From Clitopilus passeckerianus (lineage: Eukaryota; Basidiomycota; Agaricomycetes; Agaricales; Entolomataceae): a stretch of 64,000 nt of DNA. Below, piece by piece: positions 23,081-34,318 of the stretch. Made by a program: the position numbers and the translations under genes. Position 1 is the stretch's first letter, and every line of letters begins with the position of its first letter. The notes beneath the pieces were generated by a model, which saw only the letters and a program-made list of their open reading frames with translations, searched no databases and had not been told where the DNA came from. Location of the stretch: the NCBI GenBank assembly GCA_944990035.1, contig CALYLX010000080.1:372001-436000 (forward strand), given 5' to 3'.

Positions 23081-23697
23081 AGATAACATCAACAACTGGT
23101 GGTACCTCACCGACTGCCCTGGTAAATCATGGTTTCGATGTCTTGCACCACTTGAAGTTCTCTAGTAGTTGTAACCACGTTCTACGGGAGGTCCCTGGTC
23201 AGTTTTAGGCCGTTAAGTGGTACTCTATGTCCCGGAAGATCGGGTTCGAACGCTAGAGGTCAAAAACCCAATATGTCGATTGCCGAACTTCATCTTTCTT
23301 CCACGTTCCGAACTCTTGGGTCCCATTTGAAGGCGAATCCCTTTCCGCAAATATGCTTCTGCCAGAGAAGTTTCTCGGAAAGAAGTCCATTCCTGACACT
23401 TCCTTGCATAGCCACGCAGGGTCTATCACTGAATTTAGTTCGACGAAGAACGACCTTTCCTAATTTTGAACGCGCGTCAACGTCAGCCGGAGCAAAAAAG
23501 GCATGCCGCAGGTTGGCATGCAAAAGCCTCGTGCCCTCTTTCTAGAAACTTATATGGCGTAGCTCGTCGTCTGCTACTGTTTCAAATTGCTGCTTGTTCT
23601 CGTTCCTCATCGTACCCTAACTTTATAGGCGACATATACTCTATTGAAAGATCTCAATCGTTTTCAACAATACGCTCTCGTTCAACATTCAATCATT
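23081..23697. other. Intergenic, no gene seen
   Basis: Short frames only. A GGTTCGAAC at 23243 resembles a B box, but no cloverleaf can be built around it. Confidence 0.4.
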
Positions 23698-25050
23698 ATG
23701 AATGTCTTCTACTCTGAATCAGAGTTAACATGGTCAAACGAGCCAGTTTTCGGTCTCGTACACCCCGAAGGCTGCTCAGCCTGTTCGCACTACATGCTGC
23801 ACGTCGCCGCCGCCCACCGATCGCGGGATCCTTCCTTCGCCCAGGCAATGCGAGATCGCGATGTCCGTCCAAACTATCTCTACCTCGATGGCATGTGTCG
23901 GGGTGATAGCTTAAGCCGGGGCCTCGACATCCAGGCACGACAACAACTTGCCGTGTGCCAGTTGCAGCTTCGGGACGCGATGGGGTTGGCGAATGCGAGG
24001 CAGGAGCAGTTGGTGGCGGCTAGGGCTGAGTTGAAGTGGGTGAAGCAGCAGTATGATGATCTACTGCAGTTTTTGGATTCGTTGGATTTTCCGGAGGCGG
24101 GGGAGGCGTTGGAGTTCAAACCGGACTCGGATGGTCGGGACGATGTGATATGTGGGGAGGTGGGGAAGGTTGATGGCGATTCTGAGGAAGAGAAGGTGAA
24201 GGTTGAGGCGCCTCACACCCCTCCGGCGTCGGTAAAAAGGGACCTTGTTGCTCTGCCCACTCCACCTACAACCCCAGGACGGGAACTTCTTGAACCAGAG
24301 GCCTCTTCGTCCAAAGATGCTGCTTCGTCAACGCCCTCTCAAGCCACCGTTGGACTACCTCCGTTGGAATCACACGGACTGCCAACTCCGGGGCCGAAAG
24401 TCGATGCCACTATACGTTCTGAAGTAGCCCCGAAGGTACCACCCCCCAAGAAAAGGGGTTCCATTGCCTACCCTCCAACACCTTCTCCGGAAGTTCAGGA
24501 AATCAGCCTCCCCGATACTGAGGGAAGCAGTACCGGTAAAACTATCGCTATCACTCAACCTCCGCCTCCTTCAAAACAAGCAGTCATTTCAACACCAAGC
24601 TATGAGATCTTCGTTGACTCCTCAGGCTGGGGGATCGGTTTCGTCCTCAATGGCCGCTGGCTTGCGTGGCCTCTCAAATCCGACCGCAACACCGAAGGTC
24701 GGGACAACAACTGGGCCGAAATGGTCGCAGTCGAACTTGGTGTCCGAATCCTCATCTCGGCGGGTATCCATTCGAAGACTATCTTGATTCGGTCCGACAA
24801 TAGTGGTGTCGTCCAGGCGCTGAAGACTGGTCGAACGAAGCACGTTCAGCAGAAAGTCGTGTTGGAGACGATAATGGATCTGTGCCAAGGCTCGGAAATT
24901 GGAATGGTGGTCAAGTGGGTTGATACGAAGAGTAATGTGGCTGATAAGCCGTCGAGAGGCATCTTTCCAAGTAAGGCTTTGCTTTTCCCGACGCAGTTGG
25001 AGGTTCCACCCCACCTTGAGGAGTTCCTTCATCCTCGTGTAACATCGTAA
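23698..25050 (+). CDS. RNase H-like domain protein with helical N-terminus (retroelement-derived), 450 aa
   Basis: Single exon from ATG 23698. Residues 1-90 hold a short Cys/His-containing region (EGCSACSHYMLH), and residues 95-150 a Gln/Ala/Leu-rich helix suited to coiled-coil pairing. A Pro/Ser/Thr-rich linker with several PPTP-type motifs follows. From about 302 to 440 the sequence matches the RNase H fold. The first strand carries Asp307 (FVDSSGWGIG), then Glu341 (NWAEMVAVELG), Asp367 (RSDNSGVV) and Asp416 (VADKPSRG), i.e. a complete D-E-D-D set. The WV-D/P-K-N-AD-PSRG ending is characteristic of RNase H domains from LTR- or DIRS-type retroelements. No reverse transcriptase, integrase or terminal repeat is nearby, so this looks like a captured domain in a host gene. 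RNA-DNA hybrid cleavage is predicted from the residues but unproven. Confidence 0.8.
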   Translation: MNVFYSESELTWSNEPVFGLVHPEGCSACSHYMLHVAAAHRSRDPSFAQAMRDRDVRPNYLYLDGMCRGDSLSRGLDIQARQQLAVCQLQLRDAMGLANARQEQLVAARAELKWVKQQYDDLLQFLDSLDFPEAGEALEFKPDSDGRDDVICGEVGKVDGDSEEEKVKVEAPHTPPASVKRDLVALPTPPTTPGRELLEPEASSSKDAASSTPSQATVGLPPLESHGLPTPGPKVDATIRSEVAPKVPPPKKRGSIAYPPTPSPEVQEISLPDTEGSSTGKTIAITQPPPPSKQAVISTPSYEIFVDSSGWGIGFVLNGRWLAWPLKSDRNTEGRDNNWAEMVAVELGVRILISAGIHSKTILIRSDNSGVVQALKTGRTKHVQQKVVLETIMDLCQGSEIGMVVKWVDTKSNVADKPSRGIFPSKALLFPTQLEVPPHLEEFLHPRVTS

Positions 25051-25315
25051 ATTGAGTGTATTTCTGGGAGTAATTTTTCATGTATATTATGTACTTATAA
25101 GTAATCATGATTTATTTTGTACCCTGTACACCTTAGCAGCTCTTCAATGAAGTTGACCCTGCACGAAAAACAGGTGAAAACCGGTAACGGAAATGCGGAC
25201 CGGTCCTCCGTACGCAGTTTACATAATCAGATTTTGCACATCCATTCCAGAGTGAGCCAGCACGGACGGTATGCTACTTTCTGTACGGCGGCTGGCAACG
25301 AGCAGAACTCTTAAC

Positions 25316-27109
25316 ATGGGCACTCCATCATCTAGGACCTATGCCCTGAGGTTCAGCACAGACTATGACTACAATTACGACCCAGACGGCACCAGGACAC
25401 CGCCAAATTATACACTTGATCCATATACTCCTGAATATTGTGCTACCCCACCGCCGTCGAGTTCGCCTCCAGTAAGTTCGCCGATTTTTCCTTCAGAAAC
25501 GATTGAAGCTGAACTTTTGTTAGTATTCATCCGCCATGGAGCGGTTAGAATCTGTAAAGCGACGTTCACTCAGTCCAAAAGCGAGATCTAAATCTCCTGT
25601 CCCAGTAGTTCCTCCAACTCCAACCACGCCCACACCAGAATACCTGGCAGTCTCAAAAGAACCTTCTGAAGTACTAGAGACTCCAAAGAAACTACGGAAG
25701 CTCCTGTTACTCGACTTGAATGGGACCTTAGTCTATAGGTCGCCTCACAAGCCACGCAATTTCGCGCCACGGAGGCCGGGCAAGCATCAGCATCATCGCA
25801 AAGATCAAACAACGGAAGAGGGACAGAACTGGGATCCGTACGCTGACCCTACTGTTTTGCGGCCCCTGCGGACTGTTCATGGACGACCGTATTTGAATTC
25901 GTTCCGTGATTATCTGTTTCATCCGAAGACGAAGGAGTGGCTGGATACGATGGTTTGGAGCTCGGCGCAGCCTCATAGCGTTGCGGATATGGTGGATAAG
26001 TCGTTTGGGGAAAGGAAGGATGAACTGGTTGCTATTTGGGCGAGGGATACGTTGGGGTTGAGTAGCCAAGATTACAGTAAGTCGACCTGTTCCGACACTG
26101 GAGTGGATAGATGCTAATTTGTGCCTCGATAGACAGGAAATCTCAAACAACGAAGGACCTAGCAAAACCTTGGGCCGGTCTACCGCTTTCGACTTCAGCC
26201 CCAGAGGATCCCTCTGAGCCGCCGCAAAGACATTCCGCTCGAACCTCACTTCTGCTGGACGATTCCCCGCTGAAAGCGCATCTTCAGCCTTGGAATCATC
26301 TGTGCATTAAAGAATATACGGGCGAGATGCGGAATAACGACCTCGCTACAAACGCTCGAGAGGTTGCTCTTGAACGGGCTGGTGAAACTCCTGCTGCCGA
26401 TTCCGTGGCACCAGCAGAAGCTTCGCCTGCTCTGCCAGCCGAAAACACTGATGCAGCGGCCGCCGTCGAAGCAACCGAGGAAACAGTCCAAACGACAGTT
26501 GATGAAGCCATGGATCAAAGACTCGACCGGCGCCCGGAGAAGAAGAAAAGAAAAAGAGAAGCCAGGAAAGCTAATCTCAACGCTGTTGTGGCCAACCCCG
26601 ATTTGCACTACGACTCAACTCTTCTTGCGGTTATTGGTGTTTTGGATGCGGTGAAGCATCAGAGTAACGTTGCTGGGTGGATGAGGGGTGGGGCGTTGAA
26701 GGTGGCTGTTGATTCGGAAGGGAAGGATGCGGACTTGAAGGAGCCAGCAGGGGAGGAGAAGGGGAAGATGAAGTCTAAGGGTGCGCCACTTGTGGGCACT
26801 GAGAGCACAGATTCATTGGCTTCTACGTCTGAGGAACCGAAGAAACGGAGGGTTGAGGCTGGTGGGGAGGATGAAACAACTGGTGTTGATGCTATTGCTC
26901 CCACCGAGCAGAGAGATGATACAGTGCCGCTAGCCCCCGTGTCCCCTCCTGGGACCGGGGCAACTACACCTTTGGCGAATATCGGTGATACTGGCCAGTG
27001 GTTCGAGGATAAGGAGATTGTTGAGAAGTGGGTGAAGAGGGGGGTCAAGGCGTTGGAAGAATTGGGTATTGAAGTCGAGAGTGGCATTGTCAGTCATGGG
27101 AGTTGGTAG
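25316..27109 (+). CDS. FCP1/NIF-like HAD-superfamily protein, 561 aa
   Basis: Exons 25316-25471, 25524-26076 and 26133-27109 (introns of 52 and 56 nt; donors GTAAGT, GTAAGT). The N-terminus is Tyr/Asp/Pro-rich. Residues about 110-310 are an FCP1-homology (NLI-interacting factor) domain: motif I is DLNGTL at 116-121, followed by RPYLNSFRDYLF, a MVWSSAQPHSV block and motif III DDSPLKAHLQPWN. Members dephosphorylate proteins such as the RNA polymerase II tail, using DxDx(T/V). Here the second Asp of motif I is Asn118, so acid-base catalysis may be weakened or lost; related fungal proteins with DLNGTL are known. The last 250 residues are Ala/Glu/Lys low-complexity with a basic KKKRKREARK patch (possible nuclear signal). 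An in-frame ATG at 25271 would add a short basic N-terminus. Confidence 0.82.
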
Positions 27110-27417
27110 GAGTGGGTCTGTTGGTTTGGTGGCAAGAGATGTTCAAATTGCTTCATTGTACGCTATTGTAATCCTGTAGATTTCTCTCAACTGTTTCGAA
27201 TGTATTAGATATCTGGCTCATGTCCAGTCGGTTTTCTGTGGGTAATCGTGATCAACTTGTCAGACACACTTGAAATCAGTTCCAAAAATAACATGAACAT
27301 TGAGGAGACCCTTAATGATCATTGTACTCAAACTCTGGTAAGGATCTATGGCTAATCTTTAAAAGCCTGGATGAGGGATCAAGAGATGACCGAGAACCCC
27401 TCACACGAATCGCCAGC

Positions 27418-28204
27418 ATGTTTCTGAGCACTCTTGTCTCCCTCCTGGGCTGCATAGCGGCAGGTGCGTACTCAGCAGCTATGCAACAGCTAATTTCTGA
27501 CTTACTGGACATATGTTGCACTACAGCTCAGCCTGCTACGATTACACTTACAGGAGTCATCGCCCCTTATGAGACTAATACCTCAGAGCGCAATAAGATC
27601 AGCATGCCTCCCGTAGGAGTCGGTCCAAACGGAGAGAGTACTTACGCCCATGAGGTGTTCTATACTGCTGGGGGAGATGCAACCGTGGTTTTCGATCGAT
27701 AACTGGATATACGACATTTACCTCTGCTGGAGCCACGGTCATGTCTGCCCTAGTGGGAACGAGCACGAGTATCAGTTCCGCTACCGCACCTCCTGTTCCC
27801 ACCACGGCTTTTGGTGACTAACCTGGCGTTTCTTACGATGGAAATTGTCTCTGAAAGTGATCTTGTAGGAACATTCATAGGGGATGCTTCTTTTTGTCTA
27901 TTCCCAGATTCCTCCTGGCACCACGCAATATGCAGATTATGTATCTTGTAACCTCGACGGTCATGGTGGTGGTTCCTGCATAGAGAAGGGATGGCTTCCT
28001 GGGGCAACGGAAACGGTGACAACGACCTACACAAGTCCTGCGCAACCCTTCTATACCCTTATCATAGAAGATAAGAATGCAGGCCGGCGAACTGCCAGTC
28101 CCATCCTATTGGACTTGGGTCTCTTTGCGCCACTACCTTTGTCACGGTATTCATGCTGTTGCACTAGTATCGACGAGAATACAATTTTATGTATAGTCAT
28201 ATGA
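27418..28204 (+). pseudogene. Small secreted-protein gene, apparently broken
   Basis: Exon 27418-27463 encodes a signal-like MFLSTLVSLLGCIAA; a 63-nt intron (GTGCGT/TACAG) leads to 27527-27702 (PATITLTGVIAPYE to GGDATVVFDR). The next plausible sequence, TGYTTFTSAGATVMSALVG with a Ser/Thr-rich continuation ending near 27820, is in a different frame, requiring a one-base loss near 27700. A further stretch from about 27907 reads IPPGTTQYADYVSCNLDGHGGGSCIEKG to TAA/TGA near 28204 after a CCCAG acceptor. The Thr/Gly-rich, two-Cys pattern resembles many fungal cell-surface proteins. I could not join all parts without a frameshift, so it is either a pseudogene or has an exon structure I missed. Confidence 0.4.
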
Positions 28205-28296
28205 CTGAATAAAAAGCAATAAATTAACGCAAGTAAATGTTACAACATGGAAAGAGGGATTTTATCCAAGTACTGCAGATCCATATTAGGACGATG

Positions 28297-31200
28297 TTAA
28301 AGATGTTCCTCGTCGGTATCAGAGATGCTTTCGGTGGCATGCTGTCGGCGACGGTAGTGCATGACTAGCTCGGCACTTTGCTTCCAAATATATTGCCGCA
28401 CTGCTGCCAGGCTCATGCCCAAGGGGAGCAAGACGTCGTTGCAGACAATCTCGTATAGGTCCAGGGGGTTCTGACTGCGGAGCTTCTCGGCTTCCTCGGG
28501 TGCAACCTTCTCTAGTAGCTTGTCATGGACCTGCAAATGGGTCAGCAAGAGAGGTACGCAAGATGAGAGGAGTTCCTCACATGCGTGACAAGCTTCTTTA
28601 CCCTTAGGTATCGGTTGGCGGTTAGCTTGTTCTGTGCGCTGCAGAAAGTGAGGTTAGAACAGTGACCGGGGAGAATTGATGTGAAACTGACGTATTGAGG
28701 AATTCCGGTAATTGGTCCTTTGGATCCTTTGCTGGAGCAGGGAGCAGCACGAAGCTCACTTTCGCCGCTGGTTGTGTAGGAGGCGCCTTGTTGAGTAGTA
28801 GATATTCCATTAGCCACATAGGCATTTCCTGTTCGAGCGTGCGTAGGTCATGCTTGCCACTTGGGACCGTCCCTCTGTAAACCGTAAGGTAGGATGGCGA
28901 GGCTTCTTCAGCAATGAGGACGGTCGTGTTCTCAGGCAAGCGATAGCTTGGGCTTTCAGCAGAGGGTGGTGGGCTGAGGGCACTTGCAAGTAGAATTTCG
29001 GCTGCTGATTTCTCGGGTACAACTGGTGCTTCCTATGAAAGGTCCACCATCAGCGATGAAGTATGGAAATAGCAAAAGACATACCGTAGTTGGTGTTTCA
29101 GCAGTAGGAAGTGCTGCTGTTCCCGACACCGCGATTTCACTGACTGGCCGTTTCCCACCAGCTATGTTTCCAAACTTCTTCAATCTACCCATCAATCCAC
29201 CTCCCGGGGTGACTGGCGTCTGAATGTCTGGCTTTCCAGGGCCTGACCATCCAGAGAAATCGTCAGCAACCGCAGAAGTAGCACCTGTTGCGGAGGCTTG
29301 ACGAGTCCTTGAGAAGTAGTCGCTGGCTGGACCCGTAGCTGGCTCTGCGTTGTCCATAGTTGCAGATCTCAGCCTCCTAGGCATTGGTGTGGCGTCGTTG
29401 CTGGGAATAGCAGGCAACGTGTTCACGTCCTTGGCGAAAAGTGGAATCAAGGGTGTTAAGAGAGGTGAAGCGCGCTGTGGTGGTGCACTTGTTGGGGCCA
29501 TAGCTGGTATCATCTTGGGAGACTGTGTGACGGCACTATATTGGCGGCTTTGGGCATCCAGGGGCCTTGGCTTCGGGATTTCGATATGCAAATCTGTTGG
29601 GGTGGAAGATGGTGGGCTTGAACTGCTTGTGGTATCCCCAGAGGCGGAATCGTCTTTTTCCTTGGGCTGGGGATGCATCCGCTGCTCCTCCTTGATAAAG
29701 CCCAGGAATAAATTTCTGAGAACCCATCTCCCCAAGTTGACTACGAGGCGCATGTCAGCAAACTCGACAGACGACATGTAAAGGCATTTACTCTTGGACT
29801 CATCATTAAACCGTCGATCGTTCCCATAGCCAACCTCGTCGGCATAAACCTCCGCTTCGAAGGACCTCTCAGTCAGATGAATGACCAGCACTCCTGCCTT
29901 CGTGTCCGCGTTTGCCCAGGAAGAAACAACAGCCTCTCCCTCAATGCGTTCCCTCACTACTTCAAGAGCTTCTCGTGGACTCCTTTCCCGCTCGCCTCCA
30001 CTCCCACCAGCCCAGCTTCCGGTATTGCTGGCCATTGAGACATCTTCACGAGTGAAGCGACCAAGACAGATACACTTGATGAGATCCCAAACCGCAACCT
30101 CACCAGAGGTATCAATAGTGAGGGCGTGAATACGGTCGTTCAAGATTATGGACCGGACAAGCCCATGATCCCCAGTTATGACCTCTTCCGGGTCGGCCAG
30201 CAGTGGAATAGCGTCACTCGCCAGCTCTCGCTCCTCGTAGTCCAACCGGGCTGTGTTGCGCAGTAGGGTGTCTTCAGGAGGGGGACTCTGGTGCGGGCTG
30301 TTGGGTAATGCACCCGGGCTCCTGTATGCCTCCGGAATGGGTGCTCGGAGGGGATTGTGTGCCCTAGGCACCGACATGATAGATGCGGCAGAATACAAAG
30401 TCGCAACTTCCGGATCGCGCCCTCGTGAAGCCGAGAATGGCTCATTGGGGGAGATGAGTTTTATGAGGCTGTCGAAGGGGATGCCGTATAAGGTGGTGGC
30501 ACCCGCTTCAGTGGATCGGTGGAAATCCGAAGAGAGGGAGTGCACGGAGGGACCGTAGGATTTCTTCATCCGCATGCTGTTCACGCTGGTTGTGGAGTCG
30601 TAGCTGAGCTCTGGACTAGCATCAGCGCTCCCACCGAATGGGACAGGCGATTCTGTCCGAGGGTGGTTGGGGTCCGCTAAGAGCGGCTCCAAGGCTTCTG
30701 CTCGGTCAGAACGTCGGGCAGGGACTTTCCACCGTTTGACGCTGGCGCGGCCGGATGCAGTCCAGAGGAGGGTTTCATCCATTGCAATGACTTTGTTGAT
30801 GCCGTCGGAGAAGGACTTGGTGGAATCTGTGTCTTGGCAGAGAAGCATGCATTCTCCTTCTGATATGTCGGAGCAGCCTTCAACGTCGACTCTGCACACT
30901 AGCCCTGATCGGTCGCCGGAGTAGAAGACTTCCAAGGAACGATGGGAGGAGTGGAGCGACCATACGGAGTCGGTATGGTGGGTAAAGGTGTGTAGACATT
31001 TTTGAGAGGATAGAGACCAGAGCTTGACTGAAGCTAATAAAAACGTGGGTTAAGCCTGTATTCGCCAATGTAGGGGAGATATAACTTACCATCAGCAGAA
31101 CCTGTGAGTAGCTGCGTGTAGACACTCGTCAGTGTGGCTCATAAACAAGTATCCAGGGAGAACTCACATATTTGCCATCCTCTGAAATAAGGATAGAACG

Positions 31201-32411
31201 GATATTATCGGTGTGACCGACCAGCTTTGCTATAAGCAAGGAATCAGCAACTGAGTATAGGATGAACGACAATTAACACAGTACCTGTTCGTTTTCCGGA
31301 GCGAGGATCCCAAAGCCGAACCACTCGCTCTGGGGAACCAGACGCTATCGTGGTACCATAAGGGTCCGCAGCCAGGGCATAAATCGACGACTTCGGGGAT
31401 TGCGCGTCAGGGGGGTTGAGTGTAACTACTGGGTCGTGTTGTCCAGAGCGACTCAGGTCCCAGAGTTTGATAGTTCGGTCGAAGGATCCGGAGGCCACCC
31501 AGTTCTGTTCGCGCCTATTGACTGTTCAGTGATGATTTCGGAAAGGATAGAAGAGGCTGGGCTCACGAGTGTGCTAGGCAGCGCACATAGTCTGAATGAG
31601 TTCCCATGGTTGAGGGGTCGCCGGGATTTGGCCTATGCGGGCTCCAGGCTTTAACAGTGCCGTCTGAAGAGGCGGAGATAACTTGAGCAGTCTCGTGAGC
31701 AACAATCCTGGAGAGGGTCTGAGCGGAGTCATATACCTGTTTGATTATAGTTACACAGTAGTATGTCATTAATCCAATCCGCATGAGCTTGAGCACATTG
31801 TCGGAAGTCACTGGGCTGTGGGATCGTCAGTTAGGTACGGAAATGTTACAGATGAGCAGACGCACTCTTCCTGGTTTGTATGCAGCTGCATCGGCCTCCC
31901 ATTTGCTCTCGTAGGCTATCGAGATTTTCCTCTGCCTCTTCTTGGTGCCCACCACATCCCCAAGCACATCCCCATCGCTCTGGATTCTATCCTCGCCGTC
32001 CTCGGTTTCTTCGTCCGTGAGATCGTCGACCCAACCAGTCATTATCTCCCAGCGTCCGTACCGACGCCTTAAACCATCTTCAATCCTAGCTTTGCGTTTC
32101 TTCATGGGTATTCCCAAATCCCAAGAGATGATAAGTCCATCACGGCCACCAGTATAGAGGATACCCTCCGGAGCACCTCGACCTGCGAGTTGCGTGGATG
32201 AATCGAGGGCAAGAGAAGATACAGCGAGGCGGTGCCGGGGATGTTTAGTCCATTTCGGTACTTTTTGCCTAGGTTTGCCGTCACTGCGGGGAAGGAGGAG
32301 GGGTCCTATAGCACCTAGTCGTGAAACTCCGTAAGGTGGGAGCTGGAGCCTTGGAGGTGGCACATCTGGAGGTGGAATCACGTAGGATACTCTTCGACGT
32401 TGCTGTCCCAT
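28297..32411 (-). CDS. WDR48: WDR48/UAF1 orthologue (WD40 activator of deubiquitinases), 1194 aa
   Basis: Eleven exons, from the start: 32411-31866, 31815-31737, 31681-31567, 31514-31285, 31229-31168, 31111-31090 (22 nt), 31033-29792, 29740-29085, 29032-28692, 28638-28581 and 28530-28297; every junction keeps frame. The N-terminal half carries WD40 blades: [60 protein letters not shown] and [11 protein letters not shown]. The [16 protein letters not shown] loop and [18 protein letters not shown] are diagnostic of WDR48. The C-terminus ([16 protein letters not shown] to [18 protein letters not shown]) matches the DUF3337 ubiquitin-like end. The family binds and activates USP1/USP12/USP46-type enzymes (Bun107 with Ubp9 in fission yeast). 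Fungus-specific Pro/Ser-rich insertions lengthen it relative to the ~680-residue human protein. It is divergent from the gene at 32830 with a 418-bp shared upstream region. Confidence 0.93.
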
Positions 32412-32829
32412 GCTTTCTAGCCTTTACGACGAGCGCATGAACGACCTTGGGCGTCGTATTGAACGTTGATCAAGGATTGCCTCTAAAGGAAACCAGGCCA
32501 GGTGTGTGTTTGTTATCTTTGACATTGGCTTTGAAACCAAATCTTCCATTTGTTTAGAAACCTGGGCATTGTCTTTTAGACCAAACATTTCACTGCAATG
32601 CCAGTGTCACTGTCGCTGTCAGTCTGTCAGTGTCCATGCGACCTATGATGATCCTTCCCAGCATATGGAAGAATCAGCGTCCTACGGCACTGCTTACAAG
32701 ATCGAGCAATAGAATAATGTCGCTTAAGCCGTGTTAGACAGCGCTCTCAGCTTTTCTTGCGCCGCCAAACATCTCGACACTCCCAGGCTGCCAGTGCCAT
32801 TCCGAGTCCCTTTCTTTGCTCAGGATTTC
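32412..32829. promoter_or_regulatory. Shared divergent upstream region of the WDR48 and 32830 genes
   Basis: The 418 bases between opposing start codons must hold both promoters. I see no clear TATA box. A run of short GTC/CAGTGT repeats lies near 32600-32640. Confidence 0.3.
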
Positions 32830-33870
32830 ATGTCGAATTCTTCGGCATGCGTAGAGGCCAACCCAGACATAGCAGGGATCGGAGTCCGAGTCTCGATCTA
32901 TGTCCAAGCCCTTCTCGCTCTCATACCTTTTGCCCTCACCTTGTCCAGCGACGCGACAGACGTCAGAGACGGAATCACCAAAATTTCAACCATTTTCACC
33001 TCGCTTCTGGTGACGTCCTGTGGCCTTCTCATAGCTGCCATGATTCAAGCATCCAAGCGCAAGCTCAGCCTATATCATGCCATGATCTTACTTCTGCTCT
33101 CTTGTACCAATATGTCCAGCTTCATGGCGCTTGAGCCGCCCAGCGAGGAAAAAGAGAGCGCATCATCGCAGGAGGCGCCATCCCTCAAGACGATATTTGG
33201 AGCTAATCCCCTCCCTTTTGTACTTAGCTCTGCCTTCTTCAGCCTGACGGGAATATTTGGCCTATGGGTTTGGAGCAGCCCTGCCAGGTTCGGTCCAAGG
33301 CCAGAATGCAGCTTTGGGATCTCTTTTATACTTTTCGAAATATCCCCTGGTGATAAAGGTATTCGAATTGTAGCTCTTATCTTTCATTCCATTGCACTTG
33401 TACCTGTCTTCAATATCCTCATTTTCAACTTGCTTTTGTCGATATTGATGCTTGGCACCTTCATATTCGGTCCGCTCTTCTTCCTCCTTTTATCGCTGAT
33501 CATTTTGTTCAAAACGATTCTGTGTACCCTCGCCTCTATCATCTTTCCTAGATCACGCATCGTGCAGGTTGTCTACGATACGTATCTGACTTGGGGCCAC
33601 TTCCACTCTTTGACACACTCCAAACGATTTTGGACCTCTTCTCCTCGCATTTTTGCTATCCTTTTCCTACAATGTTTCTTCATTCTTGCTACCGAATATG
33701 GCGTTTATGACAGCAAGGACAAAGTCAAGGGTGGGGAAGGGGAGTGGACGTATGGACAGGTCCTGGCTCTGATTTTGCTTATCATCCCAATCAAAGATTC
33801 GGTCGAAGCTGTTTCGCAGAGGTTGATGAAAGGCGATGAGGGGACCGTGCCAGTGACCGCGGCCGTTTGA
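32830..33870 (+). CDS. Multi-pass membrane protein, agaricomycete family, 346 aa
   Basis: Single exon; the frame is open from 32731, but I start at ATG 32830 because the family-like beginning (SNSSACVEANPDIAGIGVRVSIY) follows and a decayed paralogue at 34319 shares exactly this part (C-x-D/E-ANPD-x-A-x-IGVRVSIY). About seven hydrophobic segments follow; GPRPECSFG lies between the middle ones and an EWTYGQVLALILLIIPIKDS block at the end. Function unknown; no transporter or receptor motif is recognised. The short polar C-terminus ends in TAAV. Intronless structure is unusual among its neighbours. Confidence 0.78.
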   Translation: MSNSSACVEANPDIAGIGVRVSIYVQALLALIPFALTLSSDATDVRDGITKISTIFTSLLVTSCGLLIAAMIQASKRKLSLYHAMILLLLSCTNMSSFMALEPPSEEKESASSQEAPSLKTIFGANPLPFVLSSAFFSLTGIFGLWVWSSPARFGPRPECSFGISFILFEISPGDKGIRIVALIFHSIALVPVFNILIFNLLLSILMLGTFIFGPLFFLLLSLIILFKTILCTLASIIFPRSRIVQVVYDTYLTWGHFHSLTHSKRFWTSSPRIFAILFLQCFFILATEYGVYDSKDKVKGGEGEWTYGQVLALILLIIPIKDSVEAVSQRLMKGDEGTVPVTAAV

Positions 33871-34318
33871 AACCTGAAGGCATTGGATGATTCGTGAGCT
33901 CGAGAATGGAGGGGTTGTTGACAAGGAGTATGGCGCCTATACGACCATCCGTTGCAGGCCGGCCATTCACCTTAGTAAATGTTTCTGGTGCGTGTTTGGC
34001 GTCTCCATGAAAGTGTGTGGCCTGACGCTTCTCACAGGCAAATGATACGTCCTACAATGACACATCCCTCAGCCGTTCATCTCATCGTCACCATTGAAAG
34101 GTCGATCACTGGCGGCTCTATTACGGATGCCGGAAGGCAAGGAGACCCCAAAGCTGCAAGAGAATAGGCTTTCCACGGCTGCCAAGAGATCTGTTATAAA
34201 TCGGGTTTCGGACGCAAAATGAAAGGGGACTTTTTGGCTTGATGGATCCTATGCCTCAACGGCCTCGCTCTAATCACATCTTGTACTCGCAACCAGCCAG
34301 GGACTGCCCACAGGAACC
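33871..34318. other. Intergenic, no gene seen
   Basis: Spacer between the two tandem paralogues, with short frames only. Confidence 0.4.

Noticed and set aside
23220..23270. Second tRNA gene near GGTTCGAAC
   Set aside because: No acceptor or anticodon stem pairs around the B-box-like sequence.
24622..25032. Minus-strand open frame opposite the RNase H domain
   Set aside because: Shadow of the plus-strand gene, which has intact catalytic motifs.
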